64,000 nt of DNA from Pisolithus tinctorius. Lineage: Eukaryota > Basidiomycota > Agaricomycetes > Boletales > Pisolithaceae. The DNA lies in NCBI GenBank assembly GCA_024663395.1, contig JANFAH010000006.1, positions 248,001-312,000 of the forward strand, read 5' to 3'. The position numbers and the translations under genes are program-made. Position 1 is the first letter of the stretch; the number at the start of each line of letters is the position of its first letter. Of the stretch, positions 10,696 through 22,496 are shown piece after piece. The notes beneath the pieces were generated by a model. That model was given only the letters and a program-made list of their open reading frames with translations, had not been told where the DNA came from and did no database searches.

Positions 10696-12541
10696 TGTCA
10701 CACACCAAAGGTGTTGTGGACATGGTTACAGCTGACTCTGCCTAACTCGTTGACGAGTTGTGCACAATGCCCAGGCATGCAGATGAAGACTAAAGGCCTC
10801 ATGTGTAGAAAGACTGTCGGACATTAACAGTCATCCTTCGCACAAGAATGAGTCGTCAGTGCTAAAGAGAAAAGAGGAAGCGAGTTAAGTGCACATTAAA
10901 GGTTTTTAGCACCTGTGTACAGCATTCCAGTTTTCGTCGTATCTCCACCATTTCCAAAGATATCGACTCCATTCCCACACTCGCTTAAAGTGCTCAGCCC
11001 CACGATTCTTCCTTCCAAATTTGGAGAGGATCCTCGCACCCTGTGCGTTTCTACAGCACTCCATCCATCAGATGCTCATTTTGCTAAGTCCATCAATCAT
11101 GGCCACCTCTTTGTCGATCATCTCGCTTGTCTCATTTGCCAGAGACAGTGGCTACATATATCTGCCAGGCATTCCCACCAGCTTCCATCCTGAAGCCCCC
11201 TGGTTCATCCTGTCGTTGTCAGCCCCATCTCATCCCATGCAGCTTGGTCAGCATGTTCTCCTTGTCAGTATGACTTCCAGAAGGACATTCTTTGGTTGCC
11301 TCAGGTCTGTCACTCAGCTAGAAAGGTCTTATGTGGTCGTTTCAGTCTCCCCAGTTGATGAAGCATATGGATCATTCCTCCCTGCTCCCTGCACCATCTT
11401 TATTCCAGTCTTGTCCATCATTCTTCCTGCATTGCAACAGCTGCAGTATAATCTACTGTCCTCCAGCCTCCCTGATCGCATTCATGACGAGTATGACATG
11501 CATCTTGCCTTCTTACTGCAAGATCCAGCAGAAGACATCCCCCCTTCTCCTCCTCCTCCATCAGAGCCCCATTCATGAAGTTTTTGTTAACTTCGCTGAG
11601 AGGATGGAAGGGTGGGAGACGCGATCACATATGCTCTCATTGCCCCACAGACCCCCAATGCCCTAGCCCCCTTTGATGCCTGACTCATGCCCTTCAATTC
11701 TGGAATTAATACTTCCCTATCTGGAAACACCGTCCATCTGTCATGCCATCTTTGGATCTAGAGATGTCTCTGCCGAGATCTAACTTGCATCGCCACCCCC
11801 TAATGTGATATCAGTGCACTTACTCAGTTTCTGATTCTATTTGACTCATTTTGTGATATTTTGACTATCCCTGACTCGTTCATTGCCAATACTTACCAAT
11901 CCTCTTTGCTTGCTTACTTTTCATTTCTCACTTACTCATCATAATTACTCAGTCCTTACTCATTACTTACCAAGTGTTTGTGCCTTGTTTGTCACAAGCT
12001 ATGCTCCCCCCTCAGTATATAAACCCCCATGTACTTAGCTACCAGGAAGCAATCAGAAGCAGTCCAGCAGTCAGTTCAGTGCCTATCTTGTCACCAACAG
12101 TTGAGGCTCATTCAGAAGAGTCTATCTGTCTTCATTCATATCATTGGTAGTTGAGGCTCCATCAAGGGTCTATCTACCTTCATTCATTCATCTGAAGTAT
12201 CATCTGTGCTCTGTCAGCACACCTGCTTAGTCATCCATCCACTCCTGTGTAACTCGTCATCGACTTGCGCCAGGAGCACATCCAAAAGATCATCACGCCG
12301 GAGTCCTTTCAGCTGAACACCTTCACTCTGTTCAGCATCTCCCATTCAATCATCACTTGCTTATCTACTCCTGCATAACTCGTCGACGACTTGTGCCAGG
12401 AGCACTCTACTTGAAGTCCCTCCCCCCACATCAGGTTTCTCTGCCCTCCAGGTTCTGTGGAGGTAAACCACCACTTGCTCGTATTTGTCTTTGGTGTTGG
12501 ATTTGTTTGGTTTACACCAGCTTTCCACACTTTGACTCACA
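10696..12541 (+). mobile_element. 1.85-kb TG..CA element, copy D
   Basis: Complete copy TGTCACACACC..TTTGACTCACA. Flanks are CCAG (10692-10695) and CTGG (12542-12545), both derivable from CCGG. TATA box CAGTATATAAACCCCC near 12015. It keeps more CpG than B or C in its 5' third. Confidence 0.75.
11099..11578 (+). CDS. 159-aa element-encoded protein (copy D)
   Basis: Full-length member of the element ORF family, from the shared ATG to the stop after SEPHS and with no interruption. Blocks GYIYLPGIPTSFHPEAPW, RRTFFGCLRSVTQLERSY and LPDRIHDEYDMHLAFLLQD are retained. Same length as copies A, G and H. No recognised domain, signal peptide or membrane segment. Confidence 0.5.
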   Translation: MATSLSIISLVSFARDSGYIYLPGIPTSFHPEAPWFILSLSAPSHPMQLGQHVLLVSMTSRRTFFGCLRSVTQLERSYVVVSVSPVDEAYGSFLPAPCTIFIPVLSIILPALQQLQYNLLSSSLPDRIHDEYDMHLAFLLQDPAEDIPPSPPPPSEPHS

Positions 12542-12739
12542 CTGGGTACATGTGTCATGTGACTGCATGGATCAGGGCCACCAGCAGATCATGGAAGGAA
12601 GGGGGAATGGATGTAATGTCCAGCTATGGTACAACACGGGGTAGACAGGGGGCTACCATAATGGGAAAAGAAAGAGGAAGCATATGGAATGCAAGTCCAA
12701 TTGCATAAACAGTGGCTTGCAGGTGACAGCACATCGTCA
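12542..12739. other. Gypsy 3' untranslated region
   Basis: Non-coding stretch between copy D and the chromodomain stop codon of the minus-strand pol. No distinct signal seen. Confidence 0.4.
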
Positions 12740-12962
12740 CTCGAAAGCGTGACGAGGTGTGAGCATTATGTAAAGTGTCTGTAGAAAGGAAACATGTGAG
12801 TGCAGCATAACACTGGGTTTGTCTGGGTACTGGTCATGATACTTTTGGACAAGTTCAGAGGTGTTGTCCAGCTCTGTAGCTAATACCCAGGTGGTTTCTT
12901 CATCAGTTCCCTCATAACCAGTCCACTGGACCAGGTACTGCAACCAACACTTTCTGTGCCAG
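12740..12962 (-). pseudogene. gypsy-1 chromodomain, C-terminal part
   Basis: Minus strand encodes LQYLVQWTGYEGTDEETTWV followed by a short helix region and stop. This is the chromodomain core of a chromovirus integrase, which binds methylated histone H3 tails and biases integration. A 347-bp LTR (12963-13309) splits it from the first half (VAEILNSKVD). Removing that LTR and one copy of its 4-bp target repeat gives a continuous frame across the CCGG site. Confidence 0.8.
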
Positions 12963-13309
12963 TGTAGGAAAATTGATTTGAATGGGAGAGAAGGAGAGTA
13001 GAGATATCTGATGGGAGTGAGTAGGCCAAAGGGGCTTCTATAGCCTGAGCAAGGATCCTGATAGTTGTCTGAAGGCTTCTAAGGCTGTCTTGGTGCAGGG
13101 AATGACCTGCTCAAACTTGTCTCTCATCTTAGGGTAACTCATCTATTGGTTGCAAGGAAAACTAACTATGCCAGTCACTAGGTAGTACTGACTAAGCAAC
13201 AAAAATGCGAAATTCTAAGAACAAGTAGCAGAGGGATGGCTAGAACAAAAATAAAGTAAAATCATCAAAATAAAACAATTCCCCCAGTAGGGAAATTACA
13301 TTCCCTACA
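12963..13309 (-). mobile_element. Solo LTR, 347 bp, 4-bp CpG-centred TSD
   Basis: Minus strand TGTAGGGAATGTAATTTCCC...TTTTCCTACA. Flanks are CCAG (12959-12962) and CTGG (13310-13313), again both products of CCGG. Its terminal TGTAGG/CCTACA resembles the 459-bp and 650-bp LTR families in this window. Internal sequence is short and non-coding. Confidence 0.8.
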
Positions 13310-13852
13310 CTGGTCAACTTTTGAATTGAGTATTTCTGCTACCTCAAATTCTAAGTCACCATCAACATCTACTGGTGGGGGTGGAGGTTGAGTCCAGTTG
13401 GGTATGGTATTTGGGATGGCTGGTTCAAGTTGGGATATGTAGAAGAGCAGGTGTACAGTGCACATAGAGTCTGGTAAGCATAGGGTGAATGAGTGAGAAC
13501 TGGCCTGGGCTATTATGGGATAGGGCCCCAGGTTCTTCTCACTCAGCTTCTTGGAGGGCCAGGTTGACTGGAAGTACTTGGCTTTTACATAGACATTGTC
13601 ACCCACTTTGAAGTCTGGGGCCAGCATGTGCTTAGCATCTGCCAGTCCTTGGTAGCATTGCTGGGTGAGAGCCATTTCTTCACATAGGTACTGGTGCAGT
13701 GAATCTAAGTTGACTGTGTAATCATGAGCCTGGTTCAATGTGAGGTTGTGCTCAGGGAAGACCAAGATATTGGGGTGGTAGCCCTTGTTAGCAAAGAAAG
13801 GTGATACCCCAGTCATAGTGCTAGGCAGGTTGTTGTAAGCAAACTCAGCTAG
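13310..13852 (-). pseudogene. gypsy-1 integrase C-terminal domain and start of chromodomain
   Basis: Encodes the segment from MTGVSPFFANKGYHP through the GPY/F-like region (KKLSEKNLGPYPIIAQ) and the linker to the chromodomain (LEFEVAEILNSKVD). A one-base shift near 13850-13855 separates it from the catalytic core. The GPY/F module is typical of chromovirus integrases and sits between the DDE core and the chromodomain. Confidence 0.8.
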
Positions 13853-14758
13853 TGGTAGTAGCTGGCCCAGTTATCTTGTTGGTAGTTGCAGTAGACCCAG
13901 AGATACTGTTCAAGGGTCTGATTGGTGTGCTCTGTCTGACCATCCCCCTCTGGGTGATACTCAGAGGTGAAGTGTAGACACATGTCCAGAGCTTTACCTA
14001 GAGACTGGAAGAAGTGGGATACCAACTCTGATCCCTGGTCTGAGGTTACATGGGCCAGTACACCATGCTTGGAGAATATGTGCATTAGGAAGAGCTTGGC
14101 AAGCTCAGGGGCTGTGATGGTGTCATGAGTAGGTATGAAAATGGCTTGCTTTGAAAGCTGGTCGACCACAACAAGGATGGTGGTAAAGCTGGTTGAGGCT
14201 GGGAGTTGCTCTATGAAATCCATTGAAATGGAATTCCATGGCTTCTCTGGCATGGGGAGCTGCTTGAGCAAGCTGTAAGGCCAGTGGTGGGGTACCTTGG
14301 CCCAGGCACAGGTAGTACAAGACTGGACATAGTCTTTGACAAATGTCCTTAGGCTGGGCCAGGTGTACTCACACAGGATGAGTTCTAAGGTTCTATTCTG
14401 GCCAAAGTGGCCAGACAAGGGGTGATCTTGTTTAAACCTCAAGACATGAAGGCAAAGGTCATTAGAGTCCAGTACATAGATTCTTCCATCTAGGCAGAGG
14501 AAGCTGGCATCATCAACTGACCACTGGGAATCTGATGTATCTGAGAACTGGACTTGGGCAACTGGGTCTGAGGGTAAGGCAGAGAGAATATCATTGTGTA
14601 ACTGCTCCACATCCATCAGTGCAACAGCATGTAGGACTGGGTATTCAAGGTAGGTGGCATGCAGGGAGGTAGCTAGCTGTTCCTGCATGAAGACCAGTCT
14701 GAGGTTCTGTGGGTTGACCCAGGCATAGTTGCTATCCCCCTCTTTGGGGTAGATGTCC
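13853..14758 (-). pseudogene. gypsy-1 integrase, zinc-binding and DDE core
   Basis: Carries an HHCC-like finger (HPLSGHFG to CTTCAWAK) and a core whose three acidic positions are all present: SMDFIEQLP, VTSDQGSELVS and DGQTEHTNQ. Integrase inserts element cDNA into the genome. The link to RNase H is broken by a TGA after TLTR near 14759, in a context where Arg CGA is expected, consistent with CpG decay. The core itself (13849-14688) is one open frame. Confidence 0.85.
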
Positions 14759-15202
14759 CATCATCTAGTTAGAGTGTCAGGCTTAGCACCAAGTTTACTG
14801 GGTCTGAACCAGATAACCATATTGAATTGTGACAGAAACTCAGACCAGAGCACCTGGCACCAGGTTAATACCTTCGAGGTGGAGAAGTACTCCAGGTTCT
14901 TGTGATTGGTGACAACATCAACTGGTACTGCAGATCCTTCCAAGTAGTGCCACCATGTCCAGAATGCCTTGAAGATTGTGAGCAATTCCTTGTCATGAGT
15001 GTCATAATTTAGCTCTGGGGCTGTTAAGGTGTGAGAGTAGAATGTGACTGGCTGGATTTGGCCATCACCACCAGTGATGGACAGAATACCAGCTATGGCA
15101 TAATCAGATGCATCAGTCTTGACAGTAATAGGAGCATCCAGGGAGGAGTGAGTTAGGACCAGGGCAGTGGTGAAGGCCTGCTTGAGTTTGTTGAAAGACT
15201 GG
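14759..15202 (-). pseudogene. gypsy-1 RNase H
   Basis: Encodes SFNKLKQAFTTALVL, then the RNase H motifs VKTDASDYAIAG and HDKELLTIFKAFW. The third site reads VTNHKNLEYF where TDHKNLEYF is usual, so a catalytic Asp has become Asn. The first residues continue exactly from the codon at which the plus-strand RT stops at 4567, so these are two halves of one pol. Its 5' side abuts copy F at the same CCAG site. Confidence 0.85.
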
Positions 15203-16083
15203 TGTGAGTCAAAGTGTGGAAAGCAGGTATAAACCAAACAAATCCAACACCAAAGACAAATAAAGTGTGAGTGGTGGTTTACCTCTGCAGAACCTGGAGT
15301 GCAGAGAAACCTAAATGTGGGGGGGGACTTCAAGTAGAGGGTGCTCCTAGTGCAAGTCATTGACAAGTTACACAGGAGTAGACAAGCAAGTGAAGACCAG
15401 ATGGGGGATGCTGAACAGAGTGAAGGTGTTCAGCCAAAAGGACTTCTGAAATGATGGACCTTGATAGAATGTGCTCCTGGCACAAGTCATTGACAAGTTA
15501 TGCAGGAGTGGAAGAATGACTAAGCAAGAGGTTGCTGACTAAGTGTGGATGGAGCTTCAGATAATGAATGATGGGTGTAGCTAAGTACATGGGGTTTATA
15601 TACTATGGGGGGAGCACAGCTTGTGACAAGCAAGGTACAAATGCTTGGTAAGTAATGAGTAAGGACTGAGTAATCATGATGAGTAAGCAAGAAATGAAAA
15701 GTAAGCAAGCAAAGAAAATTGGTAAGTATTGGCAACGAACAAGTCAAGGACAGTCAAAACATCACAGAATGAGTCAAATGGAGTCAGAAACTGAGTAAGC
15801 ACACTGATATCACATTACGGGGTGGCAATGCAAGTCAGATCTCAGTGGAGACATCTCTAGATCCAAAGATGGCATGACAGATGGACAGTGTTTCCAGATA
15901 GGGAAGTATTAATTCCAGAATTGAAGGGCATGAGTCAGGCATCAAAGGGGGCTAGGGTGTTGGGGGTCTGTGGGGCAATGGGAGCATACATGATTGCATC
16001 TCCCACCCTTTCATCCTCTCAGTGAAGTTAACAAAAGCTTCATGGACAGGGCTCTGATGGAGGAGGAGGAGAAGGGGGGATGT

Positions 16084-17936
16084 TGTGAGTCAAAGTGTGG
16101 AAAGGTGGTGAAAACCAACCAAAACCAACACAAAAGACAAATGTAGAGCAAGTGGTGGTGTGCCTCCATGGAACCTGGAGTGCAGAAACCTAAGAGGGGG
16201 AAACTTCAATGGCAGGTGCTCCTAGTGCAAGTCGATGAGTTATGCAAGAGCAGATGGTTGAATGATGACTGGATGGGGGCTGCTGAACAGAGTGAAGGTG
16301 TTCAGCTGAAAGGACTTGGGATGAAGGACTTTGATAAGATGTGCTCCTGGCGCAAGTCGATGACGAGTTACGCAGGAGTGAATGGATGACTAAGCAAGAG
16401 TGCTGACTAAGTGTGGATAAGACTGCAGATGATGGATGGTGGTAGATAGACTCTTCCGAATGAGCCTCAACTACCAATGATATGAATGATGACAGATAGA
16501 CCCCTTTGTGGAGCCTCAACTGTCGACGACGAGATATGCACTGAACTGACTGCTGAGTGACTTCTTGATTGATTCTCAATTGCTTCTTTGTAGCTAAGTA
16601 CATGGGGGTTTATATACTGAGGGGGGAGCACAGCTTGTGACAAACAAGGCACAAACACTTGGTAAGTAATGAGTAAGGACTGAGTGATCATGATGAGTAA
16701 GCGAGAAATGAAAAGTAAGCAAGCAAAGAAGATTGGTAAGTATTGGCAATGAATGAGTCAAGGATAGTCAAAATATCACAAAATGAGTCAAATAGAATCA
16801 GAAACTGAGTAAGCACACTGATATCACATTAGGGAGTGGCGATGCAAGTTAGATCTTGGCAGAGACATCTCTAGATCCAAAGATGGCATGACAGATGGAC
16901 GGTGTTTCCAGACAGGGAAGTATTAATTCCAGAATTGAAGGGCATGAGTCAGGTGTCAAAGGGGGCTAGGCCATTGGGGGTCTGTGGGGCAATGAGAGCA
17001 TATGCGATCGCGTCTCCCACCCTTCCATCCTCTCAGCGAAGTTAACAAAAACTTCATGAATGGGGTTCTGATGGAGGAGGAGGAGAAGGGGGGACATCTT
17101 CTGCTGGGTCTTGCAGTAAAAAGGCAAGATGCATGTCGTACTCATCATGAATGCGATCAGGGAGGCTGGAGGACAGTAGATTATACTGCAGCTGTCACAA
17201 TGCGGGAAGAATGATGGTTGAGACTGGAATAAAGATGGTGCAGGGAGCAGGGAGGAACAATCCATATGCTTCATCAACTGGGGAGACTGAAACGACCACA
17301 TAAGACCTTTCTAACCGAGTGACAGACCTGAGGCGACCAAAGAACATCCTTCTGGAAGTCATACTGACAAGGAGAACACACTGACCAAGCTGCATGGGAT
17401 GAGATGGGGCTGACATAAATGGGATGAACCAGGGGGCTTCAGGACAGAAGCTGGTGGGAATGCCTGGCAGATATATGTAGCCACTGTCTCTGGCAAATGA
17501 GACAAGTGAGATGACTGATGAAGAGGTGGCCATGATTGATGGACTTAGTGAAATGAGCATCTGATGGATGGAGTGCTGTAGAAACATGCAGGGTGCGAGG
17601 ATCCTCTCCAAATTTGGAAGGAAGAATCGTGGGACTGAGCACTTTAAGCGAGTGTGGGAATGGAGTCGATATCTTTGGAAATGGTGGAGATACGATGAAA
17701 ACTGGAATGCCATACACAGGCGCTAAAAACCTTCAACGTGCACTTAACTCGCTTCCTCTTTTCTCTTTAGCACTGACGACTTGTTCTTGTGCGAAGAATG
17801 ACTGTTAATGTCCAACAGTCTTTCTATGCATGAGGCCTTTAGTCTTCATCTGCATGCTTGGGCATTGTGCGCAACTTGTCAACGAGTTAGGCAGAGTCAG
17901 CTGTAACCATGTCCACAACACCTTTGGTGTGTGACA
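16084..17936 (-). mobile_element. 1.85-kb TG..CA element, copy E (nested in F)
   Basis: Complete minus-strand copy. Flanks are ATGT (16080-16083) and ACAT (17937-17940), both derivable from ACGT. The sister copy A still reads GACGTC at the homologous position, so the intact target can be seen. TATA box remnant near 16607. Confidence 0.8.
17195..17533 (-). pseudogene. Element ORF, copy E (premature TGA)
   Basis: From the shared ATG the frame runs to a TGA at 17195-17197 in the ILPALRQLQ block. Copies A and H have CGA (Arg) there and D and G have CAA, so a single CpG transition made the stop. The remaining downstream residues stay alignable. Confidence 0.6.
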
Positions 17937-18376
17937 ACATCCTCTGCTGGATCTTGCAGTAAGAAGGCAAGATGCACATCATACTCTTCATGAATGCGAT
18001 CAGGGGGGCTGGAGAACAGTAGACCATGCTGCAGCTGTCGCAATGTGGGGAGAATGATGGACAGGACTGGAATAAAGATGGTGCAGGGAGCAGGGAGGAA
18101 CAATCCATATGCTTCATCAACCAGGGAGACCGAAATGACCACATAAGACCTTTCTAACTGAGTGACAGACCTGAGGCGACCAAAGAATGTCCTTCTGGAA
18201 GTCATACTGACAAGGAGAACACACTGACCAAGCTGCATGGGATGAGACAGGGCTGACAACAATGGGATGAACCAGGGGGCTTCAGGACAGAAGCTGGTGG
18301 GAATGCCTGGCAGATATACATAGCCACTGTCTCTGGTAAATGAGACAAGCAAGATGATCGATGAAGAGGCAGCCAT
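17937..18376 (-). pseudogene. Element ORF, copy F (cut by copy E)
   Basis: Starts at the shared ATG at 18376. It is collinear with the other copies as far as LQDPAEDV, where copy E was inserted at the ACGT of the Asp-Val codons. The last few residues lie left of copy E near 16080-16040. Confidence 0.6.
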
Positions 18377-18779
18377 GATTGATGGACTTAGTGAAATGAG
18401 CATCTGATGGATGGAGTGCAGTAGAAATGCATAGGGTGTGAGGATCCTCTGCAAATTTGGAAGGTAGAATTGCATGGCTGAGCATTTAAGTGAGTGTGAG
18501 AATGGAATCAATATCTTTGGAAATGGTGGAGATATGACGAAAACTGGAATGCTGTACACAGGCGCTAAAAACCTTTAATGTGTGCTTAACTTGCTTCCTC
18601 TTTTCTCTTTAGCACTGATGACTCGTTCTTGTGCAAAGGATGACTGTTAATGTCCAGCAGTCTTTCTATGCATGAGGCCTTTAGTCTTCATCTGCATGGC
18701 ATGGGCATTGCATGCAACTTGTTGACAAGTTAGGCAGAGTCAACTGTAACCATGTCCACAACACCTTTGGTGTGTGACA

Positions 18780-19350
18780 ATGAGAGTCAGTGATGTATTC
18801 CACCTCAAATTCTTCATTGCCCTCATGACCCACTACTGGGCCAGGGCAGGTAATGGTTTGGCCCTCTAACAGTCCCTTGTATGGTTTAACCCAAGAGACA
18901 TTGACTACTGGGTGGATCCTGAGGGTCTTAGGGAGTTTCAACTCAACTGCATTCAGCTTGAGTGAGATGACCTTATAAGGACCAATCCATTGCTCAGTGA
19001 GCTTTCAGGAGGGGCAACCAGACAGGGAAATCCATGAAGTTTCCAACCAGACCATGTCCCCAACAGCATAGAGAGGTGCCTCTGACCACTCCAAGTCAGT
19101 ACTAGCTCTCATCTGATCTGCAGTTCTCTCCAGGGCCCTTCTTGTATCTTTGAGGACCTTAGCAAAGTCTACAGCATGGTTGGTGGCAGCCTCTGCTTTG
19201 GAAAGAAAGGGTTCTATGCCCATCCAAGGGGCATAGGAATGGGTGACTGAAAAGGGACTTCTGCCTGTGGACTCTTGTTGTTTGTTGTTAAAGGAGAACT
19301 GGGAAACCTTAAGCCAGGAAGGCCAAGACCCTTATCTGTTGTTCACAAAG
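18780..19350 (-). pseudogene. gypsy-3 integrase C-terminal domain and chromodomain start
   Basis: Minus strand encodes LKLPKTLRIHPVVNVSWVKP and NEEFEVEYITDS, the GPY/F-to-chromodomain linker of a gypsy family different from gypsy-1. Separate short frames (for example 19005-19223, with YAVGDMVWLETS) show several indels. Truncated by copy F just after ITDS. Confidence 0.75.
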
Positions 19351-19740
19351 AGTCAGAGGTATTGTTGGAGATCCTGGTTGAGCTGTTTGGTTTGGCCATC
19401 CATCTGAGGGTGGAAGGTGGTGGAGAGCTTGGGTTTAACACCAAGCATTTTGCACAGTTTGCTGGTAAATGTGCTAGCAAACTGTGGATCTCGATCAGAG
19501 ATGACAGATGAAGGGAAACCATGCTGAGTCCAGACATGATGCCTAAACAACTCTGCAGTCTGGAGAGAGGATACCTCCTTAGTAGTGGGTGCAAACACCA
19601 CCTCCTTGGAGAACTGATCAACCACCACCATGATGTTGTTGAAACCCTGAGCCTCTGGTAGCTCCATGAAATCAACTGAGATGTTGGTCCAAGGATGGTC
19701 AACAACAGGGTTGGGAAGCAGTTTGCCTGCAGGAGGGGTT
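19351..19740 (-). pseudogene. gypsy-3 integrase core (catalytic Glu lost)
   Basis: The frame includes MVVVDQFSKEVVFAPTTKEV and ISDRDPQFASTF with the second catalytic Asp. The third acidic position reads DGQTKQLNQ, where DGQTER is usual, so Glu is Lys through a G-to-A change. The first Asp lies in VDFMELP just upstream. The core would be inactive. Confidence 0.75.
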
Positions 19741-21221
19741 CAAGAGGTTTTGGCCATTTGACAATGGTGACAAGCTGTAACATAGTCCTTTACTGAAGAG
19801 GTTATGCCCAGCCAGGTGTAGTTTTGGGAAATGAGTTCCAAGGTTTTCTTCCAGCTGGGGTGTCCTGCAATGGGAGTGTCATGATGCTTTTCAAGGCAGT
19901 GGACATGGACAGCAGGAGGAACATAGACCTTTCCAGCACAGACATACAGACCATCTTGGAGAGTGGACCCTTCAGGTTGTGGGGTAACTGAGGAGGCTGA
20001 CTTCAAAGTGGTGACAAGATCTACATCTTCTCCAACCATCAGCATGGAAGCTACTCTCAAAAGGTCAAGCAAGGTAACCCCCTGATTGTCTGTTCCCTTT
20101 TCTGGTTCATGATCCTCCCTCCTAGAGAGAGCATCTGCCTTGGCCATAGAGGAACTAGGTTTGTACACTAGCTTGTAGTTGAACCAAGAAAGGTACTGGG
20201 CCCAATGTGCTTGGCAATGATCTAGGTTTTGTGCCTTCATGAAATACTGGAAATTTGAGTGGTCTGTCCAGATTTCAAACTGATAGGGAGTCACCTCTAG
20301 GTAGTGCCACCAAGTCTCCAAGGCATGGATGATGGTGAGCATTTCTTTGTCAAAGACATGGTAGTTGCACTCAGGAGGGGACAAGGAATGGGAGTAATAG
20401 GCCACAGGTTGCCAGAGGTCATCTTTGCACTTAACAGAGAGAACTGTGCCAGTGGCAAAGTCTGAGGCATCAGTTTTGAGACAGGACTCTCTATCCTGAT
20501 CAGGAAAAGCAAGAACAGGAGCAGTGGTGAATGCAAGCTTTAGGGTGTCAAAGGCCTGTTGCTCTCTGGGGCCCCAAGCCTGCAGTTGGTCCTTTCTGGT
20601 GAGGTCATTGAGAGGGCAGGCCACCTGAGCAAAGTCCTTGATGAAATGATGATAAAAGTTTGCCAAGCCTAGGAAGGCTTGGACTGAGCAAACTTTAGTT
20701 GGTATTGGCCACTCGGTTATGGCCTTAACCTTTCCTTCATCCATCTTGACCCCATCAGTTCTGACAACCATTCCCAAGAACTCCACCTGTTTCTGTTTGA
20801 AGAAGCACTTCTCAGGCTTAACAAACAGGTCATTCTCCTCCAATCTCCTTAGAACTTCCAGGACAATCCTGTCATGTTCAGCTTCATTGTCAGTCTTGGT
20901 GAAGATCATCAGATTGTCAATGTATACCATCAGGACATCCTCCATGTCACCAAAAATATCGTTCATCATGTTCTGGAAGGTAGACAGTGAGTTGCAGAGC
21001 CCAAAGTACATGACAAGTGGTTCATAGGCACCCTTGTGAGTGATGAAGGCAGCCTTCCACTCATCTCCTTCCTTGACATGTACATTGTTGTATCCCCAAC
21101 AGAGATCCATCTTGGTGAAGAGTTTACAACCCTTGAGTTTATTGACAAGTTGAGAAATGAGGGGAAGAGGGTATGCATTTTTGACTGTATGCTCATTGAG
21201 GTATTGGTAGTCCTGGACCAT
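19741..21221 (-). pseudogene. gypsy-3 reverse transcriptase, RNase H and integrase zinc finger
   Basis: A 493-codon open frame. The RT polymerase box reads YIDN at 20913-20924 instead of YxDD, and MPFGLTN has become MYFGLCN, so the polymerase is dead. RNase H retains LKTDASDFA, DKEMLTI and WTDHSNFQYF. A zinc finger HHDTPIAGH..CHHCQ follows. The N-terminal third of RT is missing, where a truncated LTR begins at 21222. The long frame next to dead active sites suggests missense decay rather than indels. Confidence 0.85.
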
Positions 21222-21750
21222 TGTGGCTGTCCTAACTTGCTAATCCTCTTGCTAATAGCTTACCAACAAGTCCAGCTTCATGTTCATTACTCTGGACTGG
21301 CCTTGGGTATTTAATCCCTGTACATACTTTGTAGTACTCCAGTCAGAATATCAACTTAGTATTACCCTCAACTCCATACTACACTTCAAGTCTACTCAAT
21401 AGCTAAGGCCAAGCCTTAAGCTATCCCCAACCCCTGTCCTGGACCTCTCCCCAGCTTTCATAAGGGTACAGTACAGCACATAAGCTGAGACCAAGGGAGG
21501 TGGATCCAACCCCAGACTGGCTTCCCCCTGTGTGCACTCCAAGACCAGTCAGTTTCCCATGCTACCAGTCTTATTCCCATGCTCCCAGCCTTAAGTCTGG
21601 TCCTCCAGACTTAGCCCCTGACCTCCAGCCTTAAATCTGGTCCAACTGGACTTGGCCCCTCTCTCCTGGCCTTGACTTTGGTCACCTGGATTTAGCCCCT
21701 GTCACCCAGTCTTGAAGCCCAGTCACCCAAGGGTAAACCTGTACTTGACA
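21222..21750 (+). mobile_element. 900-bp-family LTR fragment (3' 529 bp)
   Basis: Aligns with the distal part of 434-1337 and 25666-26563, from GGCTGTCC..CTTGCTAATAG to the end GTACTTGACA. The proximal part is absent. CpG-poor. The junction with gypsy-3 RT has no visible target duplication, so a deletion or recombination joined them. Confidence 0.75.
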
Positions 21751-22496
21751 CCCTCCAGGTTCTGTTGTAGGAAAAGTCCAAGTAGCTGTACAATATGAGC
21801 TAGATGGCTTAAGTAACAACAATAAAATGAAGGGAATGAATTGCTCATCCCAGGGGATTCTGGACTGTCAGAACTAGAAGGCAGGACTCAGCACTTGGTA
21901 GCAATAGTGGTTCATGGCATGTGTGGCATGTTCTGCAGAGTAGTACTGGCAATGTGAGTGGTATACATAGTTTGTGCATGGTTGTTGCAAGGCATGTGGT
22001 GTAGATGAAGTGAAAAAGAAACTCAAAGTGACCTTCCAAGTGCCAAAAGGTATCATTCTGTAACTAAGTAAAGGGCTTTATAGTCTGGGCAAACCCGGAA
22101 CCTAAGTAAGACAGAGTACCAGTAAGGGAAAGCCACATGACAGTGCATACTCACAAGACGGGCCGCAACAGAGGCCAAGGGCATACTATAACAAAAAGGG
22201 AACAGAGACTGTGTTAATGGAAAGAGTCCAAAGGAAGGGAAGTGACCAGAGCACAGTGGCTGTGGGTATAGCATTGCATGGGAGGGAGCAAGGGCATGGG
22301 AAGGTAGCATGTGAACAATGGTGGATGTGAGAGGTCCAGGAATGTAATGATAGTTGCAGAATGGTCAATGATAGGGGCTTACATGTCCAAGGAATGCAGA
22401 TTCCTTACACTGTGGAGGTAAACCACCACTTGCTCACATTTGTCTTTGGTGTTGGTTTTGGTTGGTTTATACCACCTTTCCACACTTTGACTCACA
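21751..22496 (+). mobile_element. 3' remnant of the 1.85-kb element (copy J) split by an LTR
   Basis: Only the last ~100 bp of the family remain (CCTCCAGGTTCTG...TTTGACTCACA), divided by the LTR 21766-22409. The right flank GTGA again fits the N[TG]N rule. Confidence 0.65.
21766..22409 (-). mobile_element. Solo LTR, 644 bp (650-bp family), TSD CTGT
   Basis: Minus strand TGTAAGGAATCTGCATTCC...GACTTTTCCTACA, with 4-bp duplications CTGT at 21762-21765 and 22410-22413. It was inserted within the U5-like tail of copy J. Contains GACTATAAAGCCCTGTACTTA, a TATA-like element. Sister copies at 25415-26994 and 52320-52974. Confidence 0.85.

Larger units (their letters stand above)
15203..18779 (-). mobile_element. 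1.85-kb TG..CA element, copy F (recombinant, contains copy E)
   Basis: Outer halves 15203-16083 and 17937-18779 make one element; copy E sits between them. The outer flanks do not match: CTGG on the left in gypsy-1 RNase H, ATGA on the right in a different gypsy chromodomain. Each is a legitimate N[CG/TG/CA]N site, so the element probably joins two insertions through homologous recombination. Confidence 0.7.
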
